From contig FP929140.1 in assembly GCA_000198515.1 (NCBI GenBank), forward strand, positions 1,338,527 through 1,402,526: a stretch of 64,000 bases of DNA, written 5' to 3'. A model generated the notes under the pieces. That model worked only from the letters and a program-made list of their open reading frames with translations. It made no database searches and had not been told where the DNA came from. Source of the DNA: a gamma proteobacterium HdN1 (lineage in GTDB: Bacteria > Pseudomonadota > Gammaproteobacteria > Pseudomonadales > Ketobacteraceae). Below are positions 49,284-59,460 of the stretch, piece by piece. Positions within the stretch are counted from its first letter, which is position 1, and every line of letters starts with the position of its first letter. A program made the translations under genes and the position numbers.

Positions 49284-51368
49284 CTACTCAGACACCCAAA
49301 CGAGTCGGATCGCATCCGCAACCACAGCGCCATCGGCACCTTTATTGCTGATGGTGATTTTATTCTCACCTTCCTCGAAGAAATACTCGCCCAATGTGAC
49401 CCATTCGCCACCCACGCGTTGGTCAAGCGTAAGCTGTACAACTCCTTGATCTACAGTCTTGAATTTCAAGCTTGCATTGCTCGCAAAGCCCGAAAAGTCT
49501 GGCCAGCGCATTACGAGCTCATAATGCCCAGAACGTGGAGCTTCTGCTACCCAAGAAAACGTACGTTCGACGTTAGACGGATAGGCAACTTCATACCCTG
49601 TTCCCCAGTATCCCGCCCGCAGAATTGACGGCAACCAAATCCCTTTCGAGCTGGTGTTCGCGCTCTTGTTGTCTACCAAGATCGCAGTCGTTACCGTAAG
49701 TACATCCTCAGGCAGGGCGTTTCCCTGCGACATCGACCATTTCACCTGAACATCAGCGGTTTCTGGAACCAGCCATTCGCCGCTAAATATACCATCCCCA
49801 GAAACCCGATCGCCCGCGATACCAGCGTCATTCAAGAAAAGAGTCTCACCATCGTCACGCGTAAGGAACACCTCGCCCTGAGTAATGTGTTCGCATTGAA
49901 AACTTTCTACCTCAACATGCAGCGTATCCCCTGGGAGCAAACGGATATTATTTGCTTGCGGAAAGACCCGACGTTGAATGGTTTGATTCGCACAGCTCAA
50001 CGCGCCAGTGCCGTTGTCGTCAACGACTCTGGCTACACGGCCAGAGAGCGTTTTTTCCGAAAGGGAATCGAGCGGCATTCCACTTGCCATAATCAAACGC
50101 CTGAGCTCAGCTGCGCTTAAGTGCTCGTATTCCGGCGTAGCCAGAATCAACGCGGCGAGGCCGCTCACTAATGCAGTGGCGGGCGAAGTTCCGCTGGCCA
50201 CGGTATAGCGGGCTTCAAGCTCGCTGCTCTCCGTGCGAACGGACGGTACGGTGCTCAGAATTTGATGCCCAGGTGCGCTTACATCTACTGAATAGCGTCC
50301 GTAAGTGCTGCCGCTCCAAAGAGCGCCTTGTGCGTTGATCGCACCCACTGATAAAACATTATTCGCGGAAAACGCCGCAGGAAAATACGCTCTCTGCGAA
50401 AACTTGCTATCCATATCCCAGGCGAGGTTTCCCGCAGCAGCTACTACTAAAATGTTCAGCTCGCTCAGTTGGTTTAGAAGTGGTTCAAAGATTTCAGGTG
50501 TTAACAAGTATTCTTCTTTTACCGACAAAAACAGTAGGTGATTCACGTGCACTGACGCAGACATCCCACCCGAGGCGTTAATAATTGCAAGCCTTTCGCC
50601 ACGTTCTCTTAAACCGATAAAATAATCAACACAACGCCGCATACGTTCTTGCGTTAGAGCGGGGGCAAGCGTTCCGGGCAGCGTCGCTAGGATTGGCTCC
50701 AATTGTGCGGCTTTACACGTCACAACCCGAACGTTGGCATCCCCCGCAATACCGCGAATGCCGCTGCCATCACCGGCGTCGGCAACCATCAGCCCCGCCA
50801 TATTGGTGCCATGGGCCAAATCTGAATCCATGGGATTACCGGCCTCGGGGTTTAATGAACCATCCTCAAGATTCGCGTTGACTAATACGTTAATGCCGTG
50901 GCAGTCATCCAGATAGCCATTTTGGTCACCGTCTACACCGTCCTCACAGCCATCATCTATGCCGTTATGATCGAGATCCTGCCCGAGCGCCTCCCTCGGG
51001 TTTAGCCAGACGTGATGTTCTAGGTCAGGGTGCAGATAATCAATACCAGTATCAATCATGCCAATGAGTATCGGCGCACGAACTGCGTTGCCCTCATCGC
51101 CAGAGGTGTTTCCTGAGGAATGGCCGCTGGGGAATTTTCGCCAAAACGCACCCATGCCCATATCCACGCCTTCTGCTGCAGCGATTGTATCGCGATTGCA
51201 GAGCCCGTCGGCGGGAACGTCCACGCAGACGCCTTGATGAACGTTGCTGTTGTTCATCGCCCACTGAAATTGCCAAAGCGGAATCGGTTCCGATGGCAAC
51301 TGAGATTCGGCATGACTAGCCAAAGAAAACAGAGCGATCCATGCAAGCGCCAAAACAGGAGAACGCAT
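49284..51368 (-). CDS. Secreted subtilisin-family (S8) serine protease
   Basis: 694 residues. Signal peptide (MRSPVLALAWIALFSLASHA). Catalytic Asp in IGMIDTGIDYLHPD, His in LAHGTNMAGL, oxyanion Asn in AAAGNLAWD and Ser in ASGTSPATALVSG, all intact. An Asp/Asn-rich insertion (DLDHNGIDDGCEDGVDGDQN) between Asp and His suggests calcium loops. A beta-rich C-terminal ~130 residues ending VVADAIRLVWVSE resembles the golvesin/Xly-type carbohydrate-binding domain. Probably exported and nutritional. Convergent with the CPI1-like gene (53-bp gap). Confidence 0.92.
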   Translation of the reverse strand: MRSPVLALAWIALFSLASHAESQLPSEPIPLWQFQWAMNNSNVHQGVCVDVPADGLCNRDTIAAAEGVDMGMGAFWRKFPSGHSSGNTSGDEGNAVRAPILIGMIDTGIDYLHPDLEHHVWLNPREALGQDLDHNGIDDGCEDGVDGDQNGYLDDCHGINVLVNANLEDGSLNPEAGNPMDSDLAHGTNMAGLMVADAGDGSGIRGIAGDANVRVVTCKAAQLEPILATLPGTLAPALTQERMRRCVDYFIGLRERGERLAIINASGGMSASVHVNHLLFLSVKEEYLLTPEIFEPLLNQLSELNILVVAAAGNLAWDMDSKFSQRAYFPAAFSANNVLSVGAINAQGALWSGSTYGRYSVDVSAPGHQILSTVPSVRTESSELEARYTVASGTSPATALVSGLAALILATPEYEHLSAAELRRLIMASGMPLDSLSEKTLSGRVARVVDDNGTGALSCANQTIQRRVFPQANNIRLLPGDTLHVEVESFQCEHITQGEVFLTRDDGETLFLNDAGIAGDRVSGDGIFSGEWLVPETADVQVKWSMSQGNALPEDVLTVTTAILVDNKSANTSSKGIWLPSILRAGYWGTGYEVAYPSNVERTFSWVAEAPRSGHYELVMRWPDFSGFASNASLKFKTVDQGVVQLTLDQRVGGEWVTLGEYFFEEGENKITISNKGADGAVVADAIRLVWVSE

Positions 51369-51532
51369 GCGAAAACCCTCAAAACAGCTTGATGTGCCTT
51401 GACTGCTAACGCGTGAAAATTGCGTTGTCGGTCAAAAAACAGTCGTGTTCAGCTCAAAAATAAGCCAAATTCTGGGCAGCGTCGCTAGTTTTGAAACGTT
51501 TTGTATGGATTTCGTTAAAAAATGTGAACGGG

Positions 51533-52846
51533 TTATCGCGGTTTGGCCGGAGGCGTCCTACCGAATACAATTCCTGGATTTTCGGATTCCGATTCCGGTT
51601 CCGCGATTGGCTCTAGCGACAACTGCAAGCCTGTGGCCTTCGCCGTAGGTGCCGGCGCAGCGGTTGCAGCGCTTACGGCTGGGCGGGGCGCAGGGCGCGC
51701 TGCGCTGGGTGTAGCCGGTGCCTCTGCCAATTCTGTGTCTGAATCGTCTGCTGCTTGTGGGGGCGGCGCTCCTTTTAATGCAGATGGATTCTCTTCAAGC
51801 GTGATGCGTAGGCGCAGGTTGTTTTTGGAGTCTGCGTTTTTCATCGCTTCCTCAAAGCTAATTTTGCGCTCTTTATAGAGGTGATACAGCGCAGTGTCGA
51901 ACGTCTGCATGCCTTGCGCTTCCGACTTCAGCATAACCTCCTTAATTTCATCTACCTTACCTTGTTTAATCAGATCACAAACGCGAGGGGTGCCTAGCAG
52001 GATTTCAATTGCTGCGCTGCGCTTGCCGTCGATCGTTGGGATAAGACGTTGGGAAATAATACCGCGCATATTGAGTGACATATCCAGAAATAGCTGCTTA
52101 TGCCGCTCCTCTGGAAAAAAGTTTACGATACGATCTAAGGCTTGGTTGGCGTTATTTGCGTGCAAAGTCGAAATGCATAGGTGGCCGGTTTCCGCAAATG
52201 CGAGAGCGTGCTCCATTGTTTCTGCGCTACGAATTTCGCCGATTAAAATCACGTCCGGCGCTTGGCGCAAAGTATTTTTGAGCGCGTCTTCATAGCTTAG
52301 AGTATCAACACCCACTTCACGCTGATTGACGATGGACTGTTTGTGGCGATGCACAAATTCCACTGGATCTTCAATGGTAATGATATGCCCTGCACTGTTT
52401 GTGTTACGATAATCAATCAGTGATGCAAGCGATGTCGACTTTCCTGAGCCGGTTCCGCCTACAAATAACACGAGGCCGCGTTTTTGCATGACGAGTTTGG
52501 GCAGGATTTCTGGCAGACCCAGATCGCGCCAAGCGGGGATTTCGGTTTTGATCGCGCGGATCACCATGGACACCTGATTGCGCTGTTTGAAAATATTGAC
52601 GCGAAAGCGCCCAATTCCCGGCTCCGAGATCGCGAGATTCATTTCGAGTTTTTCTTCAAACTCATGGATTTGTTCAGGCGTCATGATCGACCACGCGATT
52701 TCTTTCACCCGTTGCGGCGCCATCGGTTCTGGTTCGATCGGCGTAAGTTTGCCGTAGTATTTCGCGCTAGGTCGAGCGCCTGTCGAGAGATAGAGATCCG
52801 AGCCATCGTTTTGAGAGAAAATTTTAAGATAATCAATAAACTCCAT
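51533..52846 (-). CDS. pilU: Twitching-motility retraction ATPase PilU-type, with C-terminal extension
   Basis: 437 residues. Walker A GGTGSGKSTSLAS, the Asp box and Walker B region VILIGEIRSAETMEHAL, and the His box STLHANNANQALDR. MEFIDYLKIFSQNDGSDLYL at the N-terminus favours PilU over PilT. The core ends near residue 370, after which ~65 Ala/Pro-rich residues form an unusual disordered tail. The ATG at 52846 has AAGGG upstream. PilU assists PilT in retracting type IV pili; no pilT is adjacent, unlike in Pseudomonas. Confidence 0.9.
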   Translation of the reverse strand: MEFIDYLKIFSQNDGSDLYLSTGARPSAKYYGKLTPIEPEPMAPQRVKEIAWSIMTPEQIHEFEEKLEMNLAISEPGIGRFRVNIFKQRNQVSMVIRAIKTEIPAWRDLGLPEILPKLVMQKRGLVLFVGGTGSGKSTSLASLIDYRNTNSAGHIITIEDPVEFVHRHKQSIVNQREVGVDTLSYEDALKNTLRQAPDVILIGEIRSAETMEHALAFAETGHLCISTLHANNANQALDRIVNFFPEERHKQLFLDMSLNMRGIISQRLIPTIDGKRSAAIEILLGTPRVCDLIKQGKVDEIKEVMLKSEAQGMQTFDTALYHLYKERKISFEEAMKNADSKNNLRLRITLEENPSALKGAPPPQAADDSDTELAEAPATPSAARPAPRPAVSAATAAPAPTAKATGLQLSLEPIAEPESESENPGIVFGRTPPAKPR

Positions 52847-52946
52847 CGTGATACCCTTGCTATCTGTGCAACGCATGAAATTCAGTATAGACAGCCGCAG
52901 GGGGAGGTTCCTAATTCCTAGGTCGGAGGCTCTCTATTCAGAGGGC

Positions 52947-52986
52947 GGAGCATTCTTATCTAGAGGGGGAGCATTCCTATCTAGAG
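52947..52986. repeat. 21-bp-period tandem duplication
   Basis: GGAGCATTCTTATCTAGAG at 52947 and GGAGCATTCCTATCTAGAG at 52968, preceded by a degenerate third unit near 52932, in the pilU/phasin-like intergenic gap. Confidence 0.85.
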
Positions 52987-53072
52987 CGGCGTGCGTTACC
53001 ATGCGGCCTGATTCATAAAGAATTTTTAACCTGTTTGCCCACTTCAACGCTGATCAAGGGCAGGAGATTGCT

Positions 53073-53780
53073 ATGGCAACGCTAAAAGAAAGAGTCCGGG
53101 ATGAAACCTCGCTCACAAACCGAATCGCTTATAACTCGCGCAGGTTGCGGCTCGCCGGCCTAGGGTTGATGGCTCACGTGGACAGTGGACGCATCGAATT
53201 GTATCGTCACTTAATGCAGGCAGGCCAAGGCGCAGGTGACGAAAGCAGCCTCGCAGGCGTAATTAGCATTCTCGGAGCAGGCGCGAGTAAGCTGATGCGT
53301 GAGCGCGCGCAGCAAATTTTTGAAGAGCTGGTTGCAGCCGGCGAACGCGCATCGACGCCTCCGACCTTGCATGAAGTCACCACTGAATCGCAGCATCAGG
53401 CGTTCCCGTCTGTACGCACCAAGCTTGTTGTGCCCGCGCGCCAAAACATGGAGACACCAAAGGGAGAGAGCTGGAGTCACGAAACCACGAATGCGGGTGG
53501 CGGCCGCACGAAAGGGGCGATTGCGAAAAAGTCGATTGTGAAGGAACCAGTCGCAAAGGAACCGGTCGCAAATGAGGTAATCGCAAAGGACGCAAACGTA
53601 AAGAACGCCAGTGTCGCCAGCGCAAAGGGAACGATCCCAAAACAAGCGAGCGCCAAAGCAGTGCGCACCAAGGAAAGCGCCGTAAAAAAGCAGGTAGCAA
53701 AGTCTGAAATAGTTCAGCCCGAAACAGCTGCCGCGCCGAGCGTGTCTAGGCGCGCGCGCAAGGTCGAGCGTCTAGATTAA
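53073..53780 (+). CDS. Phasin-like/PhaF-like protein with Lys/Ala-rich tail (tentative)
   Basis: 235 residues. The N-terminal ~90 residues are helical; RRLRLAGLGLMAHVDSGRIE, followed by LMQAGQ, recalls the phasin motif of polyhydroxyalkanoate granule proteins. The C-terminal ~110 residues are a low-complexity KEPVAK/AKxxS repeat region like histone-H1-type tails of PhaF or AlgP. Such proteins coat PHA granules and bind DNA. The assignment is by motif impression only. It is followed 26 bp later by recX. Confidence 0.5.
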   Translation: MATLKERVRDETSLTNRIAYNSRRLRLAGLGLMAHVDSGRIELYRHLMQAGQGAGDESSLAGVISILGAGASKLMRERAQQIFEELVAAGERASTPPTLHEVTTESQHQAFPSVRTKLVVPARQNMETPKGESWSHETTNAGGGRTKGAIAKKSIVKEPVAKEPVANEVIAKDANVKNASVASAKGTIPKQASAKAVRTKESAVKKQVAKSEIVQPETAAAPSVSRRARKVERLD

Positions 53781-53806
53781 GAGCCAGAGGGTGCGAACAA
53801 CGAGGC

Positions 53807-54274
53807 ATGGAAACAGAATCTGACAGTTCAAACAAAGCCCGCATTCGCCAGTGTGCGCTCGCATCCTTGGGGCAGCGAGAGCACACCCGCAAAACCCTTC
53901 GCCAAAAGCTACTGAAGCAAATTGAAGCACCGGCAGACGTCGATGCAGTGATTGAAGACATGGTGGCGCTTGGTTATCTGAACGAAAAGCGCTTTACAGA
54001 ATCACTGATTCGCAAGCGCGCCCACCAAGGCTACGGCCCGCGATGGATACAGCAAGATTTGCAACAGGCAGGAATTGGCGCAAATGATGCCAGCATTGCT
54101 CTCGACGAATCTGAGCTGGATTGGAATGAGCTTGCCCGCGCCTTATGCCAGAAAAAATATCGCAGTCGCGCCGTGGTGGATGCAAAAGAGCGCGCAAAAC
54201 GGCAGCGTTTTCTTTACTCGAAGGGATTTACTGGAGAACAAATAAAAGCGGCCGAAACGCAGAGCGAATCTTAA
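53807..54274 (+). CDS. recX: Regulatory protein RecX
   Basis: 155 residues, the usual RecX size, with three-helix repeats: CALASLGQREHTRKTLRQKL, then DVDAVIEDMVALGYLNEKRF, TESLIRKRAHQGYGPRWIQQD and KQRFLYSKGFTGEQI-type ending. RecX binds and inhibits RecA filaments. In many gammaproteobacteria recA-recX-alaS are contiguous; here recA is not immediately upstream and a long antisense gene separates recX from alaS. Confidence 0.93.
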   Translation: METESDSSNKARIRQCALASLGQREHTRKTLRQKLLKQIEAPADVDAVIEDMVALGYLNEKRFTESLIRKRAHQGYGPRWIQQDLQQAGIGANDASIALDESELDWNELARALCQKKYRSRAVVDAKERAKRQRFLYSKGFTGEQIKAAETQSES

Positions 54275-54336
54275 AACTCGCCCTGCGCTTCGCAAAATCC
54301 AGAATGCTTAATCTTAGTACGCTTAGTTCTGAATGC

Positions 54337-56376
54337 TTAGGCAGCCAAACGACGCAGCGCCTCTTGGTCAATCTTTGAAGCCTGCTCGCGGAATCGCTCC
54401 CAAGCCGCCACCAAAACCTCCGTATCCATACCGCTCTTTGCCCATTCACTGAGCAGCGAACGCAGTTGTGGGTTCTCCACTTTTCCTAGCGCTCCGTTCG
54501 CCCAATGGGTAAGTGCGCGATTGGCTTCGCGAGAGGCAAGCTCCTTCAGGCGATCTCCTGAAAGTGCCTCGGTGCCGTATTCAAAGACCTGATTCGCAAC
54601 GCTGGCGGCCAACGCCCTCGTACTATCCCCACGAATGCTGTTGATCGCGTTCTGAATGCTGCCCGTGTCGGTGAGTTTGTCTTTGTAAGACGAGATGATG
54701 TCGCGCAACTCGTTTACATCGCCGCCCCCCGTCAGCCACGCGGAGGCGAGTTTTTGCAGCATTTCGTTGTCGATACGCTGCAGGGCCTCTTCTTTTACGC
54801 GCTCCTGCAGTTCGGTAGTGATTGCACTGTAGAGCTCGTCGTTCGATGCAGTGCCGTTGACAGCATTCTGGGTCACGCGGGCAACAATGTTGCGTAGGGT
54901 AGGGTCGCTGATGTGTTCGGCAGCCTTGTTTATGAGGGCATCCTTTCCGCCTTTGATGAGCTCGTTCTTGAGGCTTTCCATGTTGCCGCCGGAGTTGATC
55001 CATGCATTGACCAACAGCTGAGCGTTTTTGTCGCCGAGTTTCTCGCCAACCCACTTTCCAGCTTCAGCCTTGGCCGTATTGATCACCGCCTGTTTGCCCT
55101 GATCCATGAGCTGCTGCGCAATGAAATTGCCGCTAGCTGCGCTGGTGAGCATCATGTTGGCAAGGCCGCGCAGGCGTTCATCGCCGATGTTTTCGGTTAC
55201 CTTGCTGATTGCATAGTTTTTCACTTCATTGGCAACTACACCGCCGATGCTGGAGCTTGCCGCTCCGCCCATTCCGCCGCTCATGTACGACATTGCGCCA
55301 GAGATTGCCCCTGCTTTCAGAATGTCCCAACCTTTTGCACCTTGGCAATACGCAATAAATGCGCCCGCGGCCATTGCCCCAATGGGGCCACCGTAAAATT
55401 GCGCAACGGCGCGGATGAGGCTTTGCGCCCACGAGTGCGTAGCGATATAGTCTTTTACTTTGTGCCACGCTTTTCTAATAGGCTCGCGGATTTTGTTGAA
55501 GTCTTTTTTGATTTGCTTACGGATTTTTTTCAGGCCTTTCTTTAGGCCGTGCAGCCCCTTCTTCTTGCGCTTTTTGGCGGCTTTAATGGGCGCGTTGAGT
55601 TTGCCGAATTCCACGGCCACATCGCGGCCCTCGATTTTCAGCGTGCCGTGGTCGTTTTCCCCGCGAATGGAATCAATTTCCGCTTGTGAAAGAGCTTCGC
55701 CCGCCATTACGCGGCGAAAAAGCTCGCCTTCATCGCCGTCGGTATCCAGCAGATTTAGCGCTTCATCGAGGAAATGGCCGGCTTCCTCGACAAAATAGGA
55801 TTCCAGCATTTCGGGATTGTCGCGGTAGGCCGAGTTTAGATAGATGACGTTGTCGTCTTTACTGTATGCGGCCACGCCACCTTGGATGGTTTCGTTGTCT
55901 AGAAATTTTACCGACGGCATGAAGCTATAGTCACCGGCCGCTGCGCGCAGACGCATGGATTCTGCTTTCTCCGCGTCATACCGACTGCTAAAGATGGCGC
56001 GCATCATTTTGTGGAAGCGCTCCTTATCGGCGGCAATATCGCCAAACTGAGATTTGAACAGGCTCCCTGCATCCCATTCCGTCGGCGGAAGCGTTCCTCT
56101 GCCGCGATCGAACTCGGCAACATCCAAAGGATGAGCGCTTGCGCCCATTTCTTTGTGAATGGCATCTACGAGTGCTTTGCTCGCATTAAGAGTGCCCAAT
56201 TGTTTTAGAAGGGTGCTTACGTCAATCCGCCCACCTACAGTTGAATGGCGGGAAAGCCACTGATGGGCGGTTTGGCTTAGGTCTTTGCTGGCGGAGTTCG
56301 CCCCTTGAGGCGAGTGATAAGAGGCCGCTTGTGTGGCAGAAAAGCAGGAATGCTGGCCGCTGTGAATTTGGGTCAT
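54337..56376 (-). CDS. Large toxin-like protein with EEAGHFLDE metallopeptidase-like motif
   Basis: 679 residues. The N-terminal ~270 residues contain VEEAGHFLDEALNLLDTDGDEGELF and a later GTLKIEGRDVAVEFG, a pattern seen in RTX/hemolysin-type and large secreted proteins. Next is a Lys/Arg-rich stretch (~275-315), then a Gly/Ala-rich hydrophobic segment (AMAAGAFIAY, SGAMSYMSGGMGG) and a ~290-residue all-helical C-terminal region with degenerate ~40-residue repeats (LLVNAWINSGGNMESLKNEL, LASAWLTGGGDVNELRDII, LLSEWAKSGMDTEVLV). No signal peptide. The architecture suggests a secreted effector or toxin, but the enzymatic activity is unproven. It lies antisense between recX and alaS. The ATG at 56376 follows CGGAG. 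Confidence 0.6.
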   Translation of the reverse strand: MTQIHSGQHSCFSATQAASYHSPQGANSASKDLSQTAHQWLSRHSTVGGRIDVSTLLKQLGTLNASKALVDAIHKEMGASAHPLDVAEFDRGRGTLPPTEWDAGSLFKSQFGDIAADKERFHKMMRAIFSSRYDAEKAESMRLRAAAGDYSFMPSVKFLDNETIQGGVAAYSKDDNVIYLNSAYRDNPEMLESYFVEEAGHFLDEALNLLDTDGDEGELFRRVMAGEALSQAEIDSIRGENDHGTLKIEGRDVAVEFGKLNAPIKAAKKRKKKGLHGLKKGLKKIRKQIKKDFNKIREPIRKAWHKVKDYIATHSWAQSLIRAVAQFYGGPIGAMAAGAFIAYCQGAKGWDILKAGAISGAMSYMSGGMGGAASSSIGGVVANEVKNYAISKVTENIGDERLRGLANMMLTSAASGNFIAQQLMDQGKQAVINTAKAEAGKWVGEKLGDKNAQLLVNAWINSGGNMESLKNELIKGGKDALINKAAEHISDPTLRNIVARVTQNAVNGTASNDELYSAITTELQERVKEEALQRIDNEMLQKLASAWLTGGGDVNELRDIISSYKDKLTDTGSIQNAINSIRGDSTRALAASVANQVFEYGTEALSGDRLKELASREANRALTHWANGALGKVENPQLRSLLSEWAKSGMDTEVLVAAWERFREQASKIDQEALRRLAA

Positions 56377-56685
56377 GAGGTGGGCTCCGTGTGCTGAGCA
56401 CAAAATAAGGTGGGGTAAAAGACCTGACCCTTCTATTATTTCCGCGAGAGTGCTTAGATTCTATTCGGTGAAACCCTAGGGAGTCGCAAGGATCGGTCTG
56501 CCCGTAATTGCCAGAAAATGCTAGACTATGGCAGCTTTTTTTTGAGCGATCCGCTTATCCCGCGATCACCCAGAATGATCGCCTTGTGACAGCAGGTGCT
56601 CACCCTTGAAGCCGTCCAAACCCGACTCGCGCAGCCTGCAATAAAACTGCGTCAAGCCCATAGCCACAATAAACTCAGAGCGATT
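56377..56685. other. Intergenic region upstream of alaS
   Basis: 309 bp between the divergent toxin-like gene and alaS. No gene, clear hairpin or convincing promoter was identified. Confidence 0.5.
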
Positions 56686-59316
56686 ATGAAAACCTCAGAG
56701 ATCCGCAAAGCTTTTCTCGACTATTTCGCAGTCAATGGCCACCAGATCGTGCCGAGCAGTAGCCTGATCCCTGGGAATGACCCAACGCTGCTGTTTACCA
56801 ATGCGGGCATGGTGCAATTTAAGGATGTTTTTCTAGGGCGTGATGCGCGCGATTATCGTAGAGCGACTACTTCGCAGCGCTGCGTGCGGGCAGGTGGAAA
56901 GCATAATGATCTTGAGAATGTCGGTTACACCGCTCGCCACCACACATTTTTTGAGATGCTGGGGAATTTCAGTTTTGGCGACTACTTCAAACCGGATGCC
57001 ATCCGCTTTGCGTGGGAGTTTTTGACCGGAGAGCGTTGGCTTAAGCTACCCAAAGAAAAGCTCTGGGTGACGGTGTATGCCACAGATGATGAGGCCTACG
57101 ACATCTGGACGCAGCAAGTGGGCGTGCCGGTGGATCGAGTCGTGCGGATTGGCGACAACAAGGGCGCCCCGTATGCTTCTGATAACTTCTGGCAAATGGG
57201 TGACACCGGCCCTTGCGGGCCTTGCACCGAAATTTTCTATGATCACGGTGAAGAAATTTTTGGCGGCCCCCCTGGCAGTAAAGATGAGGACGGTGATCGC
57301 TACATTGAGATCTGGAACATCGTTTTCATGCAGTTTGATCGCCACCCCGACGGTACGCTGAACCCACTGCCCAAGCCGTCGGTTGACACCGGCATGGGGC
57401 TTGAGCGAATTGCGGCGGTATTACAGCATGTCCATTCCAACTACGAAATTGATCTGTTTGCCCATTTGCTGGACGCGGTCGCCAAGGTAACGGGCGCCAA
57501 AGACCTGCAAGACAAATCCTTGCGAGTGGTGGCTGATCATATCCGCGCCTGTGCGTTCTTGATTGCGGATGGCGTTGTGCCCTCCAATGAAGGTCGTGGC
57601 TATGTGTTGCGCCGCATCATGCGCCGGGCCATTCGCCATGGGAACAAGCTGGGTGCCCAAGAGCCGTTTTTCTACAAACTGGTGGCAGCGTTGGCAGCAG
57701 AAATGGGGGATGCGTACCCAGAGCTACGCAAACTGCAGGCGCAAATCGAAAAAACCATCTTGCAAGAGGAAGAGCAATTTGCGCGAACGCTCGATCAGGG
57801 ATTGAGAATTCTCGAACAGGAGCTGACCGCGCACCAACTAACAGAGATTCCTGGCGATCTTGTTTTCAAGCTTTATGATACGTATGGATTTCCGGCTGAT
57901 TTGACCGCCGATATAGCGCGCGAGCGCGACCTAAGCTTGGACATGGGCGGCTTTGAACAGCGCATGGCTGCGCAGAAAGAGCGCTCGCAAAAGAGCAGTC
58001 AGTTTGCAGGCAATTATCATGATGCCTTGGATATCAGCACCCAAACGGTGTTTAGCGGTTACTCCGATACCAGTGGGCAAGCGAAAGTCGAAGCCTTGTT
58101 TTTTCAGGGCAAACCGGTTTCCAGCGTAAGTGCTGGCCAAGATGCGATTGTGGTGTTGGATCAGACTCCGTTTTATGCAGAATCCGGTGGCCAAGTCGGA
58201 GATGTTGGCTTGATTCGCAAAGCAGGAGCGTGCTTCGAAGTTGCCGATACGCATAAACAGGGCGGTGCGCACCTGCATCACGGCGTGTTGGTGTCTGGGC
58301 AGATTTCTGTAGGAGATGTGGTTGAGGCGGAAGTGAACGCCGAACTGCGTCAGGCGATTCGTTTGAACCACTCGGCTACCCATTTGCTGCACGCGGCGCT
58401 TCGCCAGGTCTTGGGCGAGCACGTCCACCAGAAAGGCTCGATGGTCACGGCAGGGCGTTTGCGCTTTGACTTTTCTAACCCAAGTGCGCTATCTCCCGCA
58501 GAGCTTGAACAGATTGAGCGCATCGTGAACGATCAGGTGCGAGGAAATTCGGAAATTATCACTGAAATCATGCCGATTGACCAAGCGCGAGCGAAGGGAG
58601 CGATGGCGTTATTTGGCGAAAAGTATGAAGACGAAGTGCGTGTGCTAACGATGGGCACCGATTGTTTTTCTGTGGAGTTGTGCGGGGGCACCCACGCGCG
58701 CCGCACAGGCGATATTGGCCTGTTTCAATTGATCTCCGAAGGCGGTGTTGCAGCCGGTGTGCGCCGCATAGAAGCCGTTACGGGTGCTGCCGCCTTGGCG
58801 TTGATAACGAACCGCCATCAACAGCTCGTCGCAATTTCCAGCGCTGTAAAAGGCAACGATGAGAATGTGGTCGGCAAGGTAACGGCGCTGGTGGAGCGCG
58901 TACGGCAGCTTGAAAAAGAGCTAGAAAAGCAGAGTGCTCAGCGTGCAAGCCGTGCGGGGGAGGAAATAATCTCGCAGAGTTTTGAACTGGCGGGCGTAAA
59001 AGTTCTTGCTGCGGTGCTGGAGAATCAAGATACCAAAGCGCTTCGCGAAATGTGCGATAAGTTGCGCGATAAGTTAGGGGATGCAATCGTCGTTTTGGGA
59101 GCAAGCCAAGAGGGCAAAGTGAACCTCGTGGCGGGAGTCAGTAAAACGCTTAGCAGTAAAGTAAAGGCAGGTGATCTCGTCAACCATGTGGCGTCGCAAG
59201 TGGGAGGCAAAGGCGGTGGGCGGCCGGATATGGCGACCGCTGGCGGCTCGCAACCCGAGAACCTTGGGCTGGCAATTGCGTCGGTTCGCGATTGGCTTGC
59301 CACGCGCCTTGGCTGA
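56686..59316 (+). CDS. alaS: Alanyl-tRNA synthetase
   Basis: 876 residues, the same length as the E. coli enzyme. Class II core motifs [16 protein letters not shown] and TGMGLERIA, editing-domain zinc/His residues [13 protein letters not shown] and [13 protein letters not shown], and the C-terminal DHHA1-type [15 protein letters not shown]. The ATG at 56686 starts [14 protein letters not shown], the universal AlaS beginning. It charges tRNA-Ala and hydrolyses mischarged Ser/Gly-tRNA. Confidence 0.98.
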   Translation: MKTSEIRKAFLDYFAVNGHQIVPSSSLIPGNDPTLLFTNAGMVQFKDVFLGRDARDYRRATTSQRCVRAGGKHNDLENVGYTARHHTFFEMLGNFSFGDYFKPDAIRFAWEFLTGERWLKLPKEKLWVTVYATDDEAYDIWTQQVGVPVDRVVRIGDNKGAPYASDNFWQMGDTGPCGPCTEIFYDHGEEIFGGPPGSKDEDGDRYIEIWNIVFMQFDRHPDGTLNPLPKPSVDTGMGLERIAAVLQHVHSNYEIDLFAHLLDAVAKVTGAKDLQDKSLRVVADHIRACAFLIADGVVPSNEGRGYVLRRIMRRAIRHGNKLGAQEPFFYKLVAALAAEMGDAYPELRKLQAQIEKTILQEEEQFARTLDQGLRILEQELTAHQLTEIPGDLVFKLYDTYGFPADLTADIARERDLSLDMGGFEQRMAAQKERSQKSSQFAGNYHDALDISTQTVFSGYSDTSGQAKVEALFFQGKPVSSVSAGQDAIVVLDQTPFYAESGGQVGDVGLIRKAGACFEVADTHKQGGAHLHHGVLVSGQISVGDVVEAEVNAELRQAIRLNHSATHLLHAALRQVLGEHVHQKGSMVTAGRLRFDFSNPSALSPAELEQIERIVNDQVRGNSEIITEIMPIDQARAKGAMALFGEKYEDEVRVLTMGTDCFSVELCGGTHARRTGDIGLFQLISEGGVAAGVRRIEAVTGAAALALITNRHQQLVAISSAVKGNDENVVGKVTALVERVRQLEKELEKQSAQRASRAGEEIISQSFELAGVKVLAAVLENQDTKALREMCDKLRDKLGDAIVVLGASQEGKVNLVAGVSKTLSSKVKAGDLVNHVASQVGGKGGGRPDMATAGGSQPENLGLAIASVRDWLATRLG

Positions 59317-59460
59317 GTGATGCTTAGAGTGTGCAATAAAACGTCACTGGCATCACAAAAAACGCGGCAGAACTCACGCGCTAGGTTTCTATTTTGCGTA
59401 GATTGTTGTTAAATACCGACCGACAAAGAACCCTCATTACTCACAGGCAGTCGCATATCC

